A stretch of 64,000 bases of DNA from CAXBNB01 sp040151475 (GTDB lineage: Bacteria; Bacteroidota; Bacteroidia; Cytophagales; Cyclobacteriaceae): assembly GCF_040151475.1 (NCBI RefSeq), contig NZ_JBDKWG010000121.1, forward strand, positions 1-64,000. Reading direction: 5' to 3'. Position 1 is the stretch's first letter. Each line of letters opens with the position of its first letter. The notes under the pieces were generated by a model that was not told the DNA's origin, searched no databases, and saw only the letters and a program-made list of their open reading frames with translations. Shown in pieces: positions 44,378-53,621 of this stretch. A program made the position numbers and the translations under genes.

Positions 44378-47300
44378 ATGAAATTAAATTTACTGAGACA
44401 ACTGTACTTTATGAGCAGGCTGACATTTTTCGGAATTGTGATACAAACTACACTGTGTGGCCTTTTGGTAGCAGGCGACATCAATGCACAATTTAAGTCC
44501 AAAAGCCTTGATGAAATTACCTGGAATCAAAATGTTTCCGGAGCTAGTCTGGCGGATGTTCTGATTACCATTCAGGCAGAGACAGGGTTTGTTTTTGCTT
44601 TGAATGAAACCTTGGTTGATAAAAATCAAAAGGTAAACCTGAAGTTTAAAAGGGGTACATTAGGAGATCTTTTGAGGGTTATATCCAAAGAATATAAGGT
44701 TAAATTCAAAAGGATTAACAATCAGATCCATGTGGCACACAATCCTGATTCTGAATTCGATATTGAAGAAGATTACGGAAACATTATTGTGGATGTTGAC
44801 ATATCAGGAAAGGTAGTTGATGAAAAGAATGAGAGTCTGCCTGGAGCTACCATAGTGGAGAAAGGTACTACCAATGGTACTACTACAGATTTGGATGGGA
44901 ATTATAAACTATCGGTTCCTGACGGAGCTACTATTACCATTTCTTTTGTAGGATATGAAACACAAGAGGTAGTTGTAGGCAATCAAAGTGTCATTGACGT
45001 TCAAATGGAAGTGGATGCTGCTCAACTCGACGAAGTACTTGTAGTAGGCTATGGTACTCAGCGAAAAAGAGATGTAGTAGGAGCGATATCATCCGTGAAA
45101 AGTGAGGAACTGGTAATGTCATCTACAGCTTCGATAGGCCATGCGTTGAAAGGGAAAGTTGCCGGTTTGCAAATCCGCCAAAATAGTGCTCAACCCGGTG
45201 GAGGGTTGGATATTTTGATCAGGGGAGCTGCGTCTATCAATGCAAGCAACGAACCTCTTATTGTAATTGATGGGTTTCCTATTACCAATTTGCAGCAACC
45301 TGCCAGTGGCAACAGGTACGATGGAGGTACTCAGAGTATATTTAATTCATTCAATCCCAATGACATAGAGTCTGTAGAAGTATTGAAAGATGCCAGTGCT
45401 ACAGCGATATATGGTGCCAGAGCTGCCAATGGTGTGATTCTTATCACTACCAAAAAGGGACTTGAAGGAGATGTAAAAGTAGAGTACTCGTCTTCTTTTT
45501 CTTATCAGAAATACAATGATAGCTACGACACCTTTGACAAACCTGAATGGATGAAACTAAGAAATGAAGCGGCATGGGAGCAATGGTCTTATATAAACAG
45601 GGTGTATCCTTATAGCGACAAAACCCTCGAAGAAGCAAATGCCGATCCGGTCAATGGCATTCCATTTAAAAGGTTTTATTCTGATGCGGAAATAAGAAAT
45701 GCTGATGCTGGAACAGACTGGCTTTCACTGGTTACCAGAGACGGGACTATCCAACAACATAATGTCTCTGTAAGAGGGGGGTCTAAAACTACCAAATATT
45801 TGCTTTCCGGCAATTATTTTAATCAAAACGGGGTGATGCAAAACTCCGCATTTGAGAGGTACTCGTTTAGATTGAATATTGATCAGGAACTTAACAAATA
45901 CGTGAATTTTGGGATCAAGCTTTCTGCAAGTAAGATCAACAATCAAAATACTCAGTTGGGTGATGCCGGATTTGAACAATCGGGAATCATTCGCTCTGCA
46001 ATACAACAAGGCCCGCACATCGAAGCTATTGATGAATTTGGTAATTATCCAATCAACCCTGATAATGCACTGGAACCCAATCCATATTCTCTGCTCACTA
46101 TTTCCGATGAAGGTGGCATAGACCGGAGGTTGACCAATTTTTATTTGGAAGTAAAGCCATTTGAAGGACTAACTGCCAGGGTTCAGACTGGTATAGATCA
46201 AGGATTGAGTACCAGAAATACTTATTTGCCACGAACCACACTGTGGGGCAATCTGGAAAACGGAAGGGCGTCTGTAAGGTCTGAGGAAAAAAATGATAAC
46301 CTTCTGGATTTCACTTTGAATTACTCAAGGTCATTCAATGAAGACCACAGTCTCAATGCGCTGGTTGGATATTCTCAGCAAACTTTCAATTCAGAAGCTA
46401 AAAATGCCGGTAACAATGATTTTATTACTGATGCATTTTTATGGAACAATCTTAATGCCGGAGCTGGCACTAAAGTGGTAGGTTCTACCAAATCCAAAAA
46501 TAAATTTGTGTCTTACTTTGGAAGGCTTAACTATGTGTTTAAAGACAAATACATTTTAACTGCAACAGTACGTAAAGATGGAGCAAGTGTATTTGCAGAC
46601 AACAATAAATATGGCATTTTCCCTTCGGCAGCCATAGGTTGGAATATCGCCGATGAAGCATTTATGAGTGGTGTCAGCGATAAAATTTCGCAATTGAAAT
46701 TAAGATTGAGCCACGGGCAAACAGGTAATGCAGATATCGGAGGCAATGCATTTGCTGCTTATTATGCACAACCAGCCTATTTGAATCCAAATGAGTCACC
46801 TATCATCGGGGTTTTTGCCTCTCGATTGGACAATCCTGATTTGAAATGGGAAACTACCACTGAAACTAACTTAGGTCTTGACTTTGATTTTTACAGGGGT
46901 AGAGTGTCAGGTTCACTCGAAATTTACAACAGAGAAATCTCAGACTTACTGACTGAAAAACCAATAAATGCTTATCATGAAGTAAATACCGTTTGGGCAA
47001 ATATTGGTAAAACGCAAAGCAAAGGAGTAGAACTTACTTTGAGCACTGTGAATATCAACAAGCAGGACTTTAAATGGAGAAGCACGTTTACTTTTTCCAG
47101 ATATCGGGACAGATGGAAAGAAAGAGCTCCAGACTGGAAACCATCCATCTTTGAAAATGCTGATGACCCTATCCGTTCGCAGTTTTTTTACCTGTCGGAC
47201 GGGATAATGCAAATAGGCGAAACCGTAGCTGCACAGCCAACATTGCTGCCGGGACAAATAAAGCTTCAAGACCTTGACGGTTTCAAAAGAGACGCTTTTG

Positions 47301-47875
47301 GAGATCCTGTGGTGGATGAAAATGGAAGATTTATCAAGCTAGGGGAGCCCGATGGTATTATTGACCAGGCAGATCAGGTACTTAAGGGATCTTCTGATCC
47401 GGGATTTATTGCCGGATTTAGCAACACATTGAGGTACAAAAACTTCGAATTGAATTTTCATTTCAACGGAATGTTTGGGCGAAGCATTGAAGATCGCACC
47501 GATTTGGTTTATGGTGTAACTGCCGATGGAACCGTTTCACAAGGGTATAATGCACTGAAAAGCGTACTCAATAGATGGACTCCCGAAAATCCTTCTACTA
47601 CAAGGCCTAGTTCTTTGTATGGATATTCTCAATATTCGGCAGGAGACTTTTTTCTACAAGATGCATGGTTTGTCAGGCTTCAATACCTGTCTTTGTCGTA
47701 CAACATTCCCAATAAATTATTTGGAAATGTAATTTCAAACGGTGCTATCAGGTTTGATGCGCAAAACCTTTTTCTTATCACTCCATACAATGGAATTGAC
47801 CCGGAAACTGATGGTATTATCGCTGCTTATCCTAATGTGAGGACATTTACATTGGGTATTGATCTGAAATTTTAA
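44378..47875 (+). CDS. SusC/RagA-family TonB-dependent receptor with STN domain (PUL2)
   Basis: A 1165-aa outer-membrane importer. Signal peptide, STN domain (about 50-125; LADVLITIQAETGFVFALN), carboxypeptidase-like domain (about 145-225; GKVVDEKNESLPGATIVEKG), TonB box (LDEVLVVGYGTQRKRD), plug (VEVLKDASATAIYGARAANG) and barrel to the terminal aromatic (LGIDLKF). It forms the outer-membrane uptake complex with SusD 16 bp downstream and signals through FecR. Confidence 0.96.
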   Translation: MKLNLLRQLYFMSRLTFFGIVIQTTLCGLLVAGDINAQFKSKSLDEITWNQNVSGASLADVLITIQAETGFVFALNETLVDKNQKVNLKFKRGTLGDLLRVISKEYKVKFKRINNQIHVAHNPDSEFDIEEDYGNIIVDVDISGKVVDEKNESLPGATIVEKGTTNGTTTDLDGNYKLSVPDGATITISFVGYETQEVVVGNQSVIDVQMEVDAAQLDEVLVVGYGTQRKRDVVGAISSVKSEELVMSSTASIGHALKGKVAGLQIRQNSAQPGGGLDILIRGAASINASNEPLIVIDGFPITNLQQPASGNRYDGGTQSIFNSFNPNDIESVEVLKDASATAIYGARAANGVILITTKKGLEGDVKVEYSSSFSYQKYNDSYDTFDKPEWMKLRNEAAWEQWSYINRVYPYSDKTLEEANADPVNGIPFKRFYSDAEIRNADAGTDWLSLVTRDGTIQQHNVSVRGGSKTTKYLLSGNYFNQNGVMQNSAFERYSFRLNIDQELNKYVNFGIKLSASKINNQNTQLGDAGFEQSGIIRSAIQQGPHIEAIDEFGNYPINPDNALEPNPYSLLTISDEGGIDRRLTNFYLEVKPFEGLTARVQTGIDQGLSTRNTYLPRTTLWGNLENGRASVRSEEKNDNLLDFTLNYSRSFNEDHSLNALVGYSQQTFNSEAKNAGNNDFITDAFLWNNLNAGAGTKVVGSTKSKNKFVSYFGRLNYVFKDKYILTATVRKDGASVFADNNKYGIFPSAAIGWNIADEAFMSGVSDKISQLKLRLSHGQTGNADIGGNAFAAYYAQPAYLNPNESPIIGVFASRLDNPDLKWETTTETNLGLDFDFYRGRVSGSLEIYNREISDLLTEKPINAYHEVNTVWANIGKTQSKGVELTLSTVNINKQDFKWRSTFTFSRYRDRWKERAPDWKPSIFENADDPIRSQFFYLSDGIMQIGETVAAQPTLLPGQIKLQDLDGFKRDAFGDPVVDENGRFIKLGEPDGIIDQADQVLKGSSDPGFIAGFSNTLRYKNFELNFHFNGMFGRSIEDRTDLVYGVTADGTVSQGYNALKSVLNRWTPENPSTTRPSSLYGYSQYSAGDFFLQDAWFVRLQYLSLSYNIPNKLFGNVISNGAIRFDAQNLFLITPYNGIDPETDGIIAAYPNVRTFTLGIDLKF

Positions 47876-47891
47876 TCCAAAACACTGAGAA

Positions 47892-49364
47892 ATGAAAAAT
47901 CTAAAAATATTCATGGTTGGGTTATTTGCCATTCTGTTTACAGGTTGTGAGCAAGACCTTCAGCCCGTAAACTTTGATGAAATCAACCCAAGTATTTTTC
48001 CTGCTTCTGAAGCAGATGTTGAAGCCATACTGGCTTCTGTTTATCACCCTTTAAGGGGGTCTTGGTGGGATGGTATCCACTCTACTTCCGAAAGGGGGAT
48101 CATGTTTGTTCTTGATGCAACTACTGAAATACTTCATGGTGGTTTTGGTGTTCAATTGAGTGCATCAGTTCACAGTTACAATCCCACCACTACAGGTATT
48201 GTTTTTTACTATGACTGGTATCATAATAAAATCAGCCGAATGACTTTGAGCATTGACAGGATAGAAAAATCCGATGTAAATGAAAATGTAAAAAAACAGG
48301 GCATAGCCGAAATAAGATGTGCCAGGGCTTTGTTGTGTTATGAACTGTTTGATATGTATGGGCCGTTGGTAGTAGCTCCTTTGGAGGTGTTGCAAAATCC
48401 GCTGATTGAAGCACCACTTGCCAGACTATCGCACGAAGATATGGTCAACTTTATAGAAGCGGATCTAATTGCTGCTGCTGAAGATTTGCAGTCTCCCGCA
48501 GATACTCCTTATGGCAGGTTTAGCCAGGGAATGGCGAGAATGCTTTTAATCAGACTGTATTTGCATGAAAAAAGATGGGCAGATGTAGAAGAGCAGGCCA
48601 ATGCTATTATGGACATGAATCATTATGAGCTTGAAGAAGATTATGTAGGATTGTGGGGTTTAGAGGCACCTGTAGATAGCAAAGAGGTGATCTGGGCGAT
48701 TCCGGCTGATTATGCCGGAACAAGCGAAAATCAATGGCAGTTGATGGTGCTACCGGAAAACTATCCGGGTAGAGGTGGATGGAGTACCATTCAAAGTACC
48801 TGGATGTTTTATGATTCATTTGAAGCAAATGATATTCGTAAAACCATGCTAATTGCTGAATATACAGGAACGGATGGGATTACCTACAATAGATCCAATA
48901 CTGGAACCAATATCCAATACGGCCCTATTCCATTAAAAATAGCTACGGATCAGGATAGAAATACCGGATTGACCACTGTTGATATGATTATTTATCGATA
49001 CGCCGATGTGTTGCTGTCTAAGGCAGAAGCATTGGCGAACAAAACCGGAACACCTGGTCAGGAAGCAATAGATCTGGTGAATATCGTCAGGGATAGAGCG
49101 CAGTTAGATCCTTTGGATTTGGCAGACTATTCAGATATTGACGCTTTCAATGAGATGATTCTTGTGGAAAGGTCGCATGAGTACTGGTGTGAAAATGGAC
49201 AGTATCGTGCTGATTTAATCAGACACAACAAATACACCGAGCACGCCAATTTACTTCATGGTGCTGCCAGCGAGAGTGCTGACTACAAAAACGTTTTCCC
49301 GTTTTCTCTGGAAAGAATTAGCGAAGGAAAAGGAGAATTCAAACAAAATCCAAAGTACAATTGA
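47892..49364 (+). CDS. SusD/RagB-family glycan-binding lipoprotein (PUL2)
   Basis: A 490-aa lipoprotein with lipobox LFTGC (Cys19). SusD helices are evident (IAEIRCARALLCYELFDMYGPLVVAP; GMARMLLIRLYLHEKRWADVEEQA), as is the C-terminal RagB/SusD part (MIIYRYADVLLSKAEALANK; LVERSHEYWCENGQYRADLIRH; VFPFSLERI). It is the partner of SusC upstream. A good terminator follows. Confidence 0.95.
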   Translation: MKNLKIFMVGLFAILFTGCEQDLQPVNFDEINPSIFPASEADVEAILASVYHPLRGSWWDGIHSTSERGIMFVLDATTEILHGGFGVQLSASVHSYNPTTTGIVFYYDWYHNKISRMTLSIDRIEKSDVNENVKKQGIAEIRCARALLCYELFDMYGPLVVAPLEVLQNPLIEAPLARLSHEDMVNFIEADLIAAAEDLQSPADTPYGRFSQGMARMLLIRLYLHEKRWADVEEQANAIMDMNHYELEEDYVGLWGLEAPVDSKEVIWAIPADYAGTSENQWQLMVLPENYPGRGGWSTIQSTWMFYDSFEANDIRKTMLIAEYTGTDGITYNRSNTGTNIQYGPIPLKIATDQDRNTGLTTVDMIIYRYADVLLSKAEALANKTGTPGQEAIDLVNIVRDRAQLDPLDLADYSDIDAFNEMILVERSHEYWCENGQYRADLIRHNKYTEHANLLHGAASESADYKNVFPFSLERISEGKGEFKQNPKYN

Positions 49365-49371
49365 TTCTACG

Positions 49372-49420
49372 TTAGTGTGTGTTTCGGCTCATAATTGTTC
49401 CGGGATACACACTAATTTTT
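49372..49420 (+). terminator. Rho-independent terminator after PUL2 susD
   Basis: TTAGTGTGT (49372-49380) pairs with ACACACTAA (49407-49415), followed by TTTTT. The loop is long (26 nt). Confidence 0.7.
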
Positions 49421-49437
49421 AAAGTTGATTTGAAATT

Positions 49438-50790
49438 ATGAAGTATAAATCAATAGTATTCCTTCTTTCTGCTCTAATGATAATTAGCTGTGGAGGAGGA
49501 GAGGTAGAACCGGTAAAAAAGTCAGAGGTCATCTATGAAGTTACCGATGAAGTGATCTCCAATCCGGAACGTGGTTTTGTGCATGCCTGGTCTGTGTTTT
49601 CTGAAGGTACACCTGTGAGTGTAGAAGCCCTCAATAATTTGAAGAAAGAACATGTGAGCCTTGTGTGGAGGGTCTATTATTTAGAAAAATTTAAAGATTC
49701 GCCTTTAAGTGATGCTCAGCTGAGTTTGGTTAAAACCGATTTTCTAAGGATGAGGGAGGCAGGTGTCAAATGTATTGTGCGTTTTGCATATACAGATTCT
49801 ATGGAAAAAGATGATGCTCCCTATAATGTTATTGAAGGGCATTTGGATCAGCTTAAACCTGTTTTTCATGATAATGCCGATGTTATCGCATTTTTTCAGG
49901 CTGGATTTATAGGTGCATGGGGCGAGTGGCACACTTCAAGTAATAATTTAACAACATTGGAAAACAAAAAACTTGTGATCAACAAGTTGTTGGAAGTGTT
50001 GCCAAACGAAGTGAAACTACAGCTGCGTACTCCCGCATTTAAGCAGGAATTTTTCGAAGAGACCGAAGCAATGAATGCTGACGTTGGTTACTCCTCTGAC
50101 AATATTGCGAGAATCGGTTTTCACAATGATTGTTTTATGGGTAGTTCGGATGACTATGGTACTTATCAGGATGTCAAAGCAGAGAAGTTGTACATTAGTC
50201 AGGAAGCTTTGTTTGTGCCTACAGGAGGAGAAACATGCCCTCCTAGTGGTGTTCCTTCTGCTTCGTGCAATACTGCCGAAACGGAAATGTCGCTTTTGAA
50301 ATGGTCGTATCTCAATTTGGATTGGTATGGCCCGGTGTTGGACTTGTGGAGAGCCAATAGTTGTTTCGAAGATTTCGAGAGGAAGCTTGGATACCGGCTT
50401 GCATTGCTGTCTTCAGAGCTTGAGCCAGGCACTAGTTTAGGCCAGATGTATAATTTGAAAATAACCCTGGGCAATTTTGGATTTGCTCCGGTTTACAATG
50501 TGAAGAACACATTTCTAGTTTTACGAAATAAAAGTGACAATAAGTTGCACAAAGTAGAATTGGACTTTGATATACGTCGTGTTGTTCCAAAGGTCGAATA
50601 TACGTTGGCAGAAGAAGTGGATTTGTCGGGTATTCCTACAGGAGAATATGAGTTGCTTTTGAAAATCGAAGATCAATTCACAAGTCTGGCTGATAGGCCG
50701 GATTTTAGTATTCATCTGGCAAATGAAGGGATTTGGGAAGAGGAGACCGGAATGAATAAGTTATTACACACGTTGATAATTACGCAATAA
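49438..50790 (+). CDS. DUF4874/DUF4832 lipoprotein, candidate glycoside hydrolase (PUL2)
   Basis: A 450-aa lipoprotein (lipobox IISC, Cys18). An N-terminal DUF4874 TIM-barrel-like region (about 35-200; NPERGFVHAWSVF; VSLVWRVYYLEKF; AGVKCIVRFAYTDS) is followed by DUF4832 (about 210-445). The sequence FIGAWGEWHTSS at the end of a predicted strand looks like a glycoside-hydrolase active-site strand with a conserved Glu. No activity is established for the family as far as I know. Its place after SusCD argues for a role in degrading or binding the PUL2 glycan. Confidence 0.85.
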   Translation: MKYKSIVFLLSALMIISCGGGEVEPVKKSEVIYEVTDEVISNPERGFVHAWSVFSEGTPVSVEALNNLKKEHVSLVWRVYYLEKFKDSPLSDAQLSLVKTDFLRMREAGVKCIVRFAYTDSMEKDDAPYNVIEGHLDQLKPVFHDNADVIAFFQAGFIGAWGEWHTSSNNLTTLENKKLVINKLLEVLPNEVKLQLRTPAFKQEFFEETEAMNADVGYSSDNIARIGFHNDCFMGSSDDYGTYQDVKAEKLYISQEALFVPTGGETCPPSGVPSASCNTAETEMSLLKWSYLNLDWYGPVLDLWRANSCFEDFERKLGYRLALLSSELEPGTSLGQMYNLKITLGNFGFAPVYNVKNTFLVLRNKSDNKLHKVELDFDIRRVVPKVEYTLAEEVDLSGIPTGEYELLLKIEDQFTSLADRPDFSIHLANEGIWEEETGMNKLLHTLIITQ

Positions 50791-50819
50791 TGAGTTTTAA
50801 AAAATTAAATAATATAATT

Positions 50820-51680
50820 ATGAAAAAGATATATTTATTGATGTCTATAGTAGCGGTTGTGCTGGTAGCCGGCTGCTCATCTGACGATGATGGTGACATG
50901 GGAGTTAAACCTGTTGCTGATTTTTCTTATGCAAATGACGGAAGCACATTTACATTCACCAATCTTTCAGAAAACGGTTCTACCTACAGGTGGGATTTTG
51001 GAGACCTTGGTTTTATTTCTAATGAAGAAAATCCAACTTATACCTACGGAATAGGAGGAGAAATACTCGTTTCCTTAACTGTTACCAATGAATTAGGTGG
51101 AGAAGATTTTATATCGAAAACTATTGTAGCTCCTGAGATCATCATAATAGATATAGAAATTGATGGTGAGTTTGATGACTGGGAACATGTGGAAGTAGCG
51201 GCAGAAAATACTCCTGGAAATGGCTCTGTTCAGACCATGAAAATTTGGACGGTAGGTTCAAAAGTCAATGTATATCTAGAAGGCAATACCAATATGCAAA
51301 TGGAATTGGTGGATATGTACATCAATTCAGATGGAGACATCCAAACTGGCTTTTTGCATTCACAGTGGTCGGAAGGTTCAGGTGCAGATTATTTGTTTGA
51401 AGGCCCAATGGTCAGTAATGGATGGGGTTCTTTTTATGAGCATACTGACCCGGCAGGAGGCTGGGGGTGGAATGCCATAGCCGGATCGGGAGCTAGTTTG
51501 GTTTCGTCAGGATCAGTGAGCATATCGGCAGAAAAAAATGCAATTGAATTTAGTATTCCGAAAGCAGCCTTGGGTTCACTTGGAGAAACAATTGGTTTTG
51601 CATTTACCGAAATGACTTCCGGTTGGGCTTTGGTTGCCAATTTCCCTGAAGCCAATTCTTTTGTAACAGTGGAGCTTTAA
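50820..51680 (+). CDS. PKD-domain surface lipoprotein, putative glycan-binding (PUL2)
   Basis: A 286-aa lipoprotein from ATG 50820 (MKKIYLLMSIVAVVLVAGCSSDDD; lipobox Cys19, followed by an acidic surface-export-like SDDDGD signal). One PKD domain (about 30-110; ADFSYANDGSTFTFTN; YRWDFGD) precedes a beta-sandwich domain (about 120-285; IEIDGEFDDWEHVEV; VDMYINSDGDIQTGF), reminiscent of CBM9/DOMON modules. It is 30 bp after the DUF4832 gene and is probably the last gene of PUL2, acting as a surface glycan-binding protein. Ligand unknown. Confidence 0.85.
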   Translation: MKKIYLLMSIVAVVLVAGCSSDDDGDMGVKPVADFSYANDGSTFTFTNLSENGSTYRWDFGDLGFISNEENPTYTYGIGGEILVSLTVTNELGGEDFISKTIVAPEIIIIDIEIDGEFDDWEHVEVAAENTPGNGSVQTMKIWTVGSKVNVYLEGNTNMQMELVDMYINSDGDIQTGFLHSQWSEGSGADYLFEGPMVSNGWGSFYEHTDPAGGWGWNAIAGSGASLVSSGSVSISAEKNAIEFSIPKAALGSLGETIGFAFTEMTSGWALVANFPEANSFVTVEL

Positions 51681-51752
51681 AAGTGTATGTGCCAGAAATA
51701 GAACAATCAGTTTTTAATTGAATATTGATTGTAACAAAGATGAAATGATGGA

Positions 51753-51785
51753 AAAGCTACTGTATTTTGATGCAGTAGTTTTTTT
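51753..51785 (+). terminator. Rho-independent terminator at the end of PUL2
   Basis: CTACTGTA/TGCAGTAG stem (one G-U pair) with TTTTGA loop, followed by seven T. The flanking A run makes it usable in both directions. Confidence 0.8.
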
Positions 51786-51882
51786 GTTAAGGTATTATTG
51801 TGATTTTCCTTAAGTTGATCATATCTTGAATCGTAAGGTTTTAATAATTTGACAAGTCATCATAAATCTATAATTTGGTGCA

Positions 51883-52857
51883 ATGAACCGCATCGATCGC
51901 CTCACCGCTATTTTAGTAAAGCTGCAAAGCAAAAGTGCTACCTCTTCTCAAGAACTTGCTGACCATTTTGATATTAGCCTGAGGACAGTTTACAGGGATA
52001 TTCGGGCTTTGGGAGAAGCCGGAGTACCGATAGGCCTGGATCAGGGCAGAGGCTACTTTATCGTTGATGGTTACCATTTGCCGCCGGTAATGTTGACCAA
52101 AGAAGAAGCAGGTGCAATTTTATTGGCGGGCAAGCTTATGGAGAAAATGGGAGACAAGTCTGTCTCTGCGGGTTTCAATAGTGCATTGATGAAAATCAAT
52201 TCAGTGTTAAAGGGAGAACAAAAAGATTTCGTGGAAAATCTCGACAAGTACATCTCCGTTGTTAGACCTCAGGTTCCGAAAAACGAAAACTTTCCCGATC
52301 ATTTTTTAGCTGATTTGAAAATAGCCTTGGTGAATCATAGATTGGTGGAGTTTGATTATTATTCCCAATATACAGATAAGAGTAACCTGCGACAGGTGGA
52401 ACCTTTGGGTTTGGTTTTTTACTCTGGTCATTGGCACCTGATAGCTTTCTGTCGTTTGCGTCAGGATGTGAGGGATTTCAGAACGGATCGAATTATGAAA
52501 CTGCGGTTGTTAGAAGATCACTTTGAGCCGAAATTTAATGGAGAATACAAGCACCTGATCAGAAGTGTAATGCACGGGAGTGAGGTGCAAGAGGTGAAAA
52601 TAAAAGTTTCATTTGAAGTTGCACGGTTTATATCAGATCAAAAATATTACTACGGATTTGTCAGTGAAGAAAGAAAAGTGGAATATGTAGAAATGACTTA
52701 TATGGTAGGGAATTTAAACTACTTTGCCAGATGGTTGATTATGTACGGGGCAGAGGCAGATGTAGTTGAACCTGCGCAATTAAGAGAAGAAGTGGTAAAG
52801 GTTGTGAACGAACTTAGTGTACATTATGCTACTGCTGACATAGGGTTGTCACCATGA
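51883..52857 (+). CDS. YafY-type HTH/WYL-domain transcriptional regulator
   Basis: A 324-aa regulator. The N-terminal winged HTH_11 (about 3-60; AILVKLQSKSATSSQELADHFDISLRTVYRDI) is followed by a WYL domain (about 140-215; LVEFDYYSQYT; LGLVFYSGHWHLIAFCRLRQDVRDFRTDRI) and a WCX-type C-terminal domain. WYL proteins bind ligands or nucleic acid and control nearby genes. A 16-bp inverted repeat lies inside its own 3' end (52836-52851) and again upstream of 53313, so it probably regulates the small genes that follow. Confidence 0.92.
   Translation: MNRIDRLTAILVKLQSKSATSSQELADHFDISLRTVYRDIRALGEAGVPIGLDQGRGYFIVDGYHLPPVMLTKEEAGAILLAGKLMEKMGDKSVSAGFNSALMKINSVLKGEQKDFVENLDKYISVVRPQVPKNENFPDHFLADLKIALVNHRLVEFDYYSQYTDKSNLRQVEPLGLVFYSGHWHLIAFCRLRQDVRDFRTDRIMKLRLLEDHFEPKFNGEYKHLIRSVMHGSEVQEVKIKVSFEVARFISDQKYYYGFVSEERKVEYVEMTYMVGNLNYFARWLIMYGAEADVVEPAQLREEVVKVVNELSVHYATADIGLSP
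52836..52851. promoter_or_regulatory. Candidate WYL operator, copy 1 (TGACATAGGGTTGTCA)
   Basis: Inverted repeat TGACA-N6-TGTCA. It overlaps the last codons of the WYL regulator and lies 23 bp before the DUF1801 start. Together with flanking C bases, 18 bases are identical to copy 2. Confidence 0.7.
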
Positions 52858-52873
52858 TGACACATATTTGGGT

Positions 52874-53239
52874 ATGAATGCAGTAGAATCTTTTATAATG
52901 AACCTGCCAAAACCTCATGCCAAACTGATGTTTGAATTGCGTGATATCATTCTTCAGTCTTTGCCCGGATGTGAAGAGAAAATCAATTATAAAGTTCCGT
53001 TTTATTCTTACCTGAGGGGGCTTTGTTACTTGTATATTCCTGCAAAACAAAAGGATATAGTGGCTTTAGGGTTTTGTCAGGGTGCGCAACTGAGCAATGT
53101 TCATGGTCTTTTGACTGGGGATGGTAAGTTTGTCAGGCTTATTGAGTTTGATATTCGCCAGACTTATGATATGGATTTGGTACGTGAAACCATTCAGGAA
53201 GCAGTTTTGCTACAGGAAATTCTATACAAGAAAAAATAA
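52874..53239 (+). CDS. DUF1801 family protein
   Basis: A 121-aa protein of the DUF1801/YdhG-like family (ELRDIILQSLPGCEEKINYKVPFYSY; DIRQTYDMDLVRETIQEAV). ATG 52874 is used; an upstream TTG adds only two residues. Members are small cytoplasmic proteins of unknown role, often beside WYL regulators and GyrI-like proteins, as here. An operator candidate lies directly upstream, so expression is probably set by the WYL regulator. Confidence 0.88.
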   Translation: MNAVESFIMNLPKPHAKLMFELRDIILQSLPGCEEKINYKVPFYSYLRGLCYLYIPAKQKDIVALGFCQGAQLSNVHGLLTGDGKFVRLIEFDIRQTYDMDLVRETIQEAVLLQEILYKKK

Positions 53240-53250
53240 TTTATCACCAC

Positions 53251-53266
53251 TGACATAGGGTTGTCA
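53251..53266. promoter_or_regulatory. Candidate WYL operator, copy 2 (TGACATAGGGTTGTCA)
   Basis: Identical to copy 1, 46 bp before the start codon of the dimeric alpha-beta barrel protein. Confidence 0.72.
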
Positions 53267-53312
53267 CTCCGCAGTTTTTCATTTGTCTTAAACAAACAAT
53301 TAAAAGAGCAAT

Positions 53313-53621
53313 ATGAAAGATCAGGTAGTAGAACTTGTCGTTTACGAGGTTAAAAAGGAATTATCGGACGGCTTTATCCATGACATCATACCAAACTTCA
53401 GGAAATTGATTCTGTCATTTGGTGGGATTGTTTCTTATCATACTTATAGTTCACTGAACAAAGATGGTGTCTATTATGACCATGTAGTTTGGGAAAATCC
53501 AGAGTCTGCAAGTGTGGCTATTCAAAAGTTTGAAAAAGTGAGAGAAGAAGGCAAGCACAAAGAGTTGCTAAATTCTTTCGAAAAAGTAGTATTTATGGAT
53601 CATTTTAAACTGGTATCGTAA
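53313..53621 (+). CDS. Small dimeric alpha/beta-barrel (ferredoxin-like fold) protein
   Basis: A 102-aa protein with the beta-alpha-beta-beta-alpha-beta pattern of the ABM/Dabb superfamily (VVELVVYEVKKELS...; VVWENPESASVAIQKFEKVREE; VVFMDHFKLVS). Function not known; some members are monooxygenases. The stop overlaps the next start by one base (TAATG), so it is co-translated with the GyrI-like gene. The operator candidate upstream places it in the WYL regulon. Confidence 0.72.
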   Translation: MKDQVVELVVYEVKKELSDGFIHDIIPNFRKLILSFGGIVSYHTYSSLNKDGVYYDHVVWENPESASVAIQKFEKVREEGKHKELLNSFEKVVFMDHFKLVS

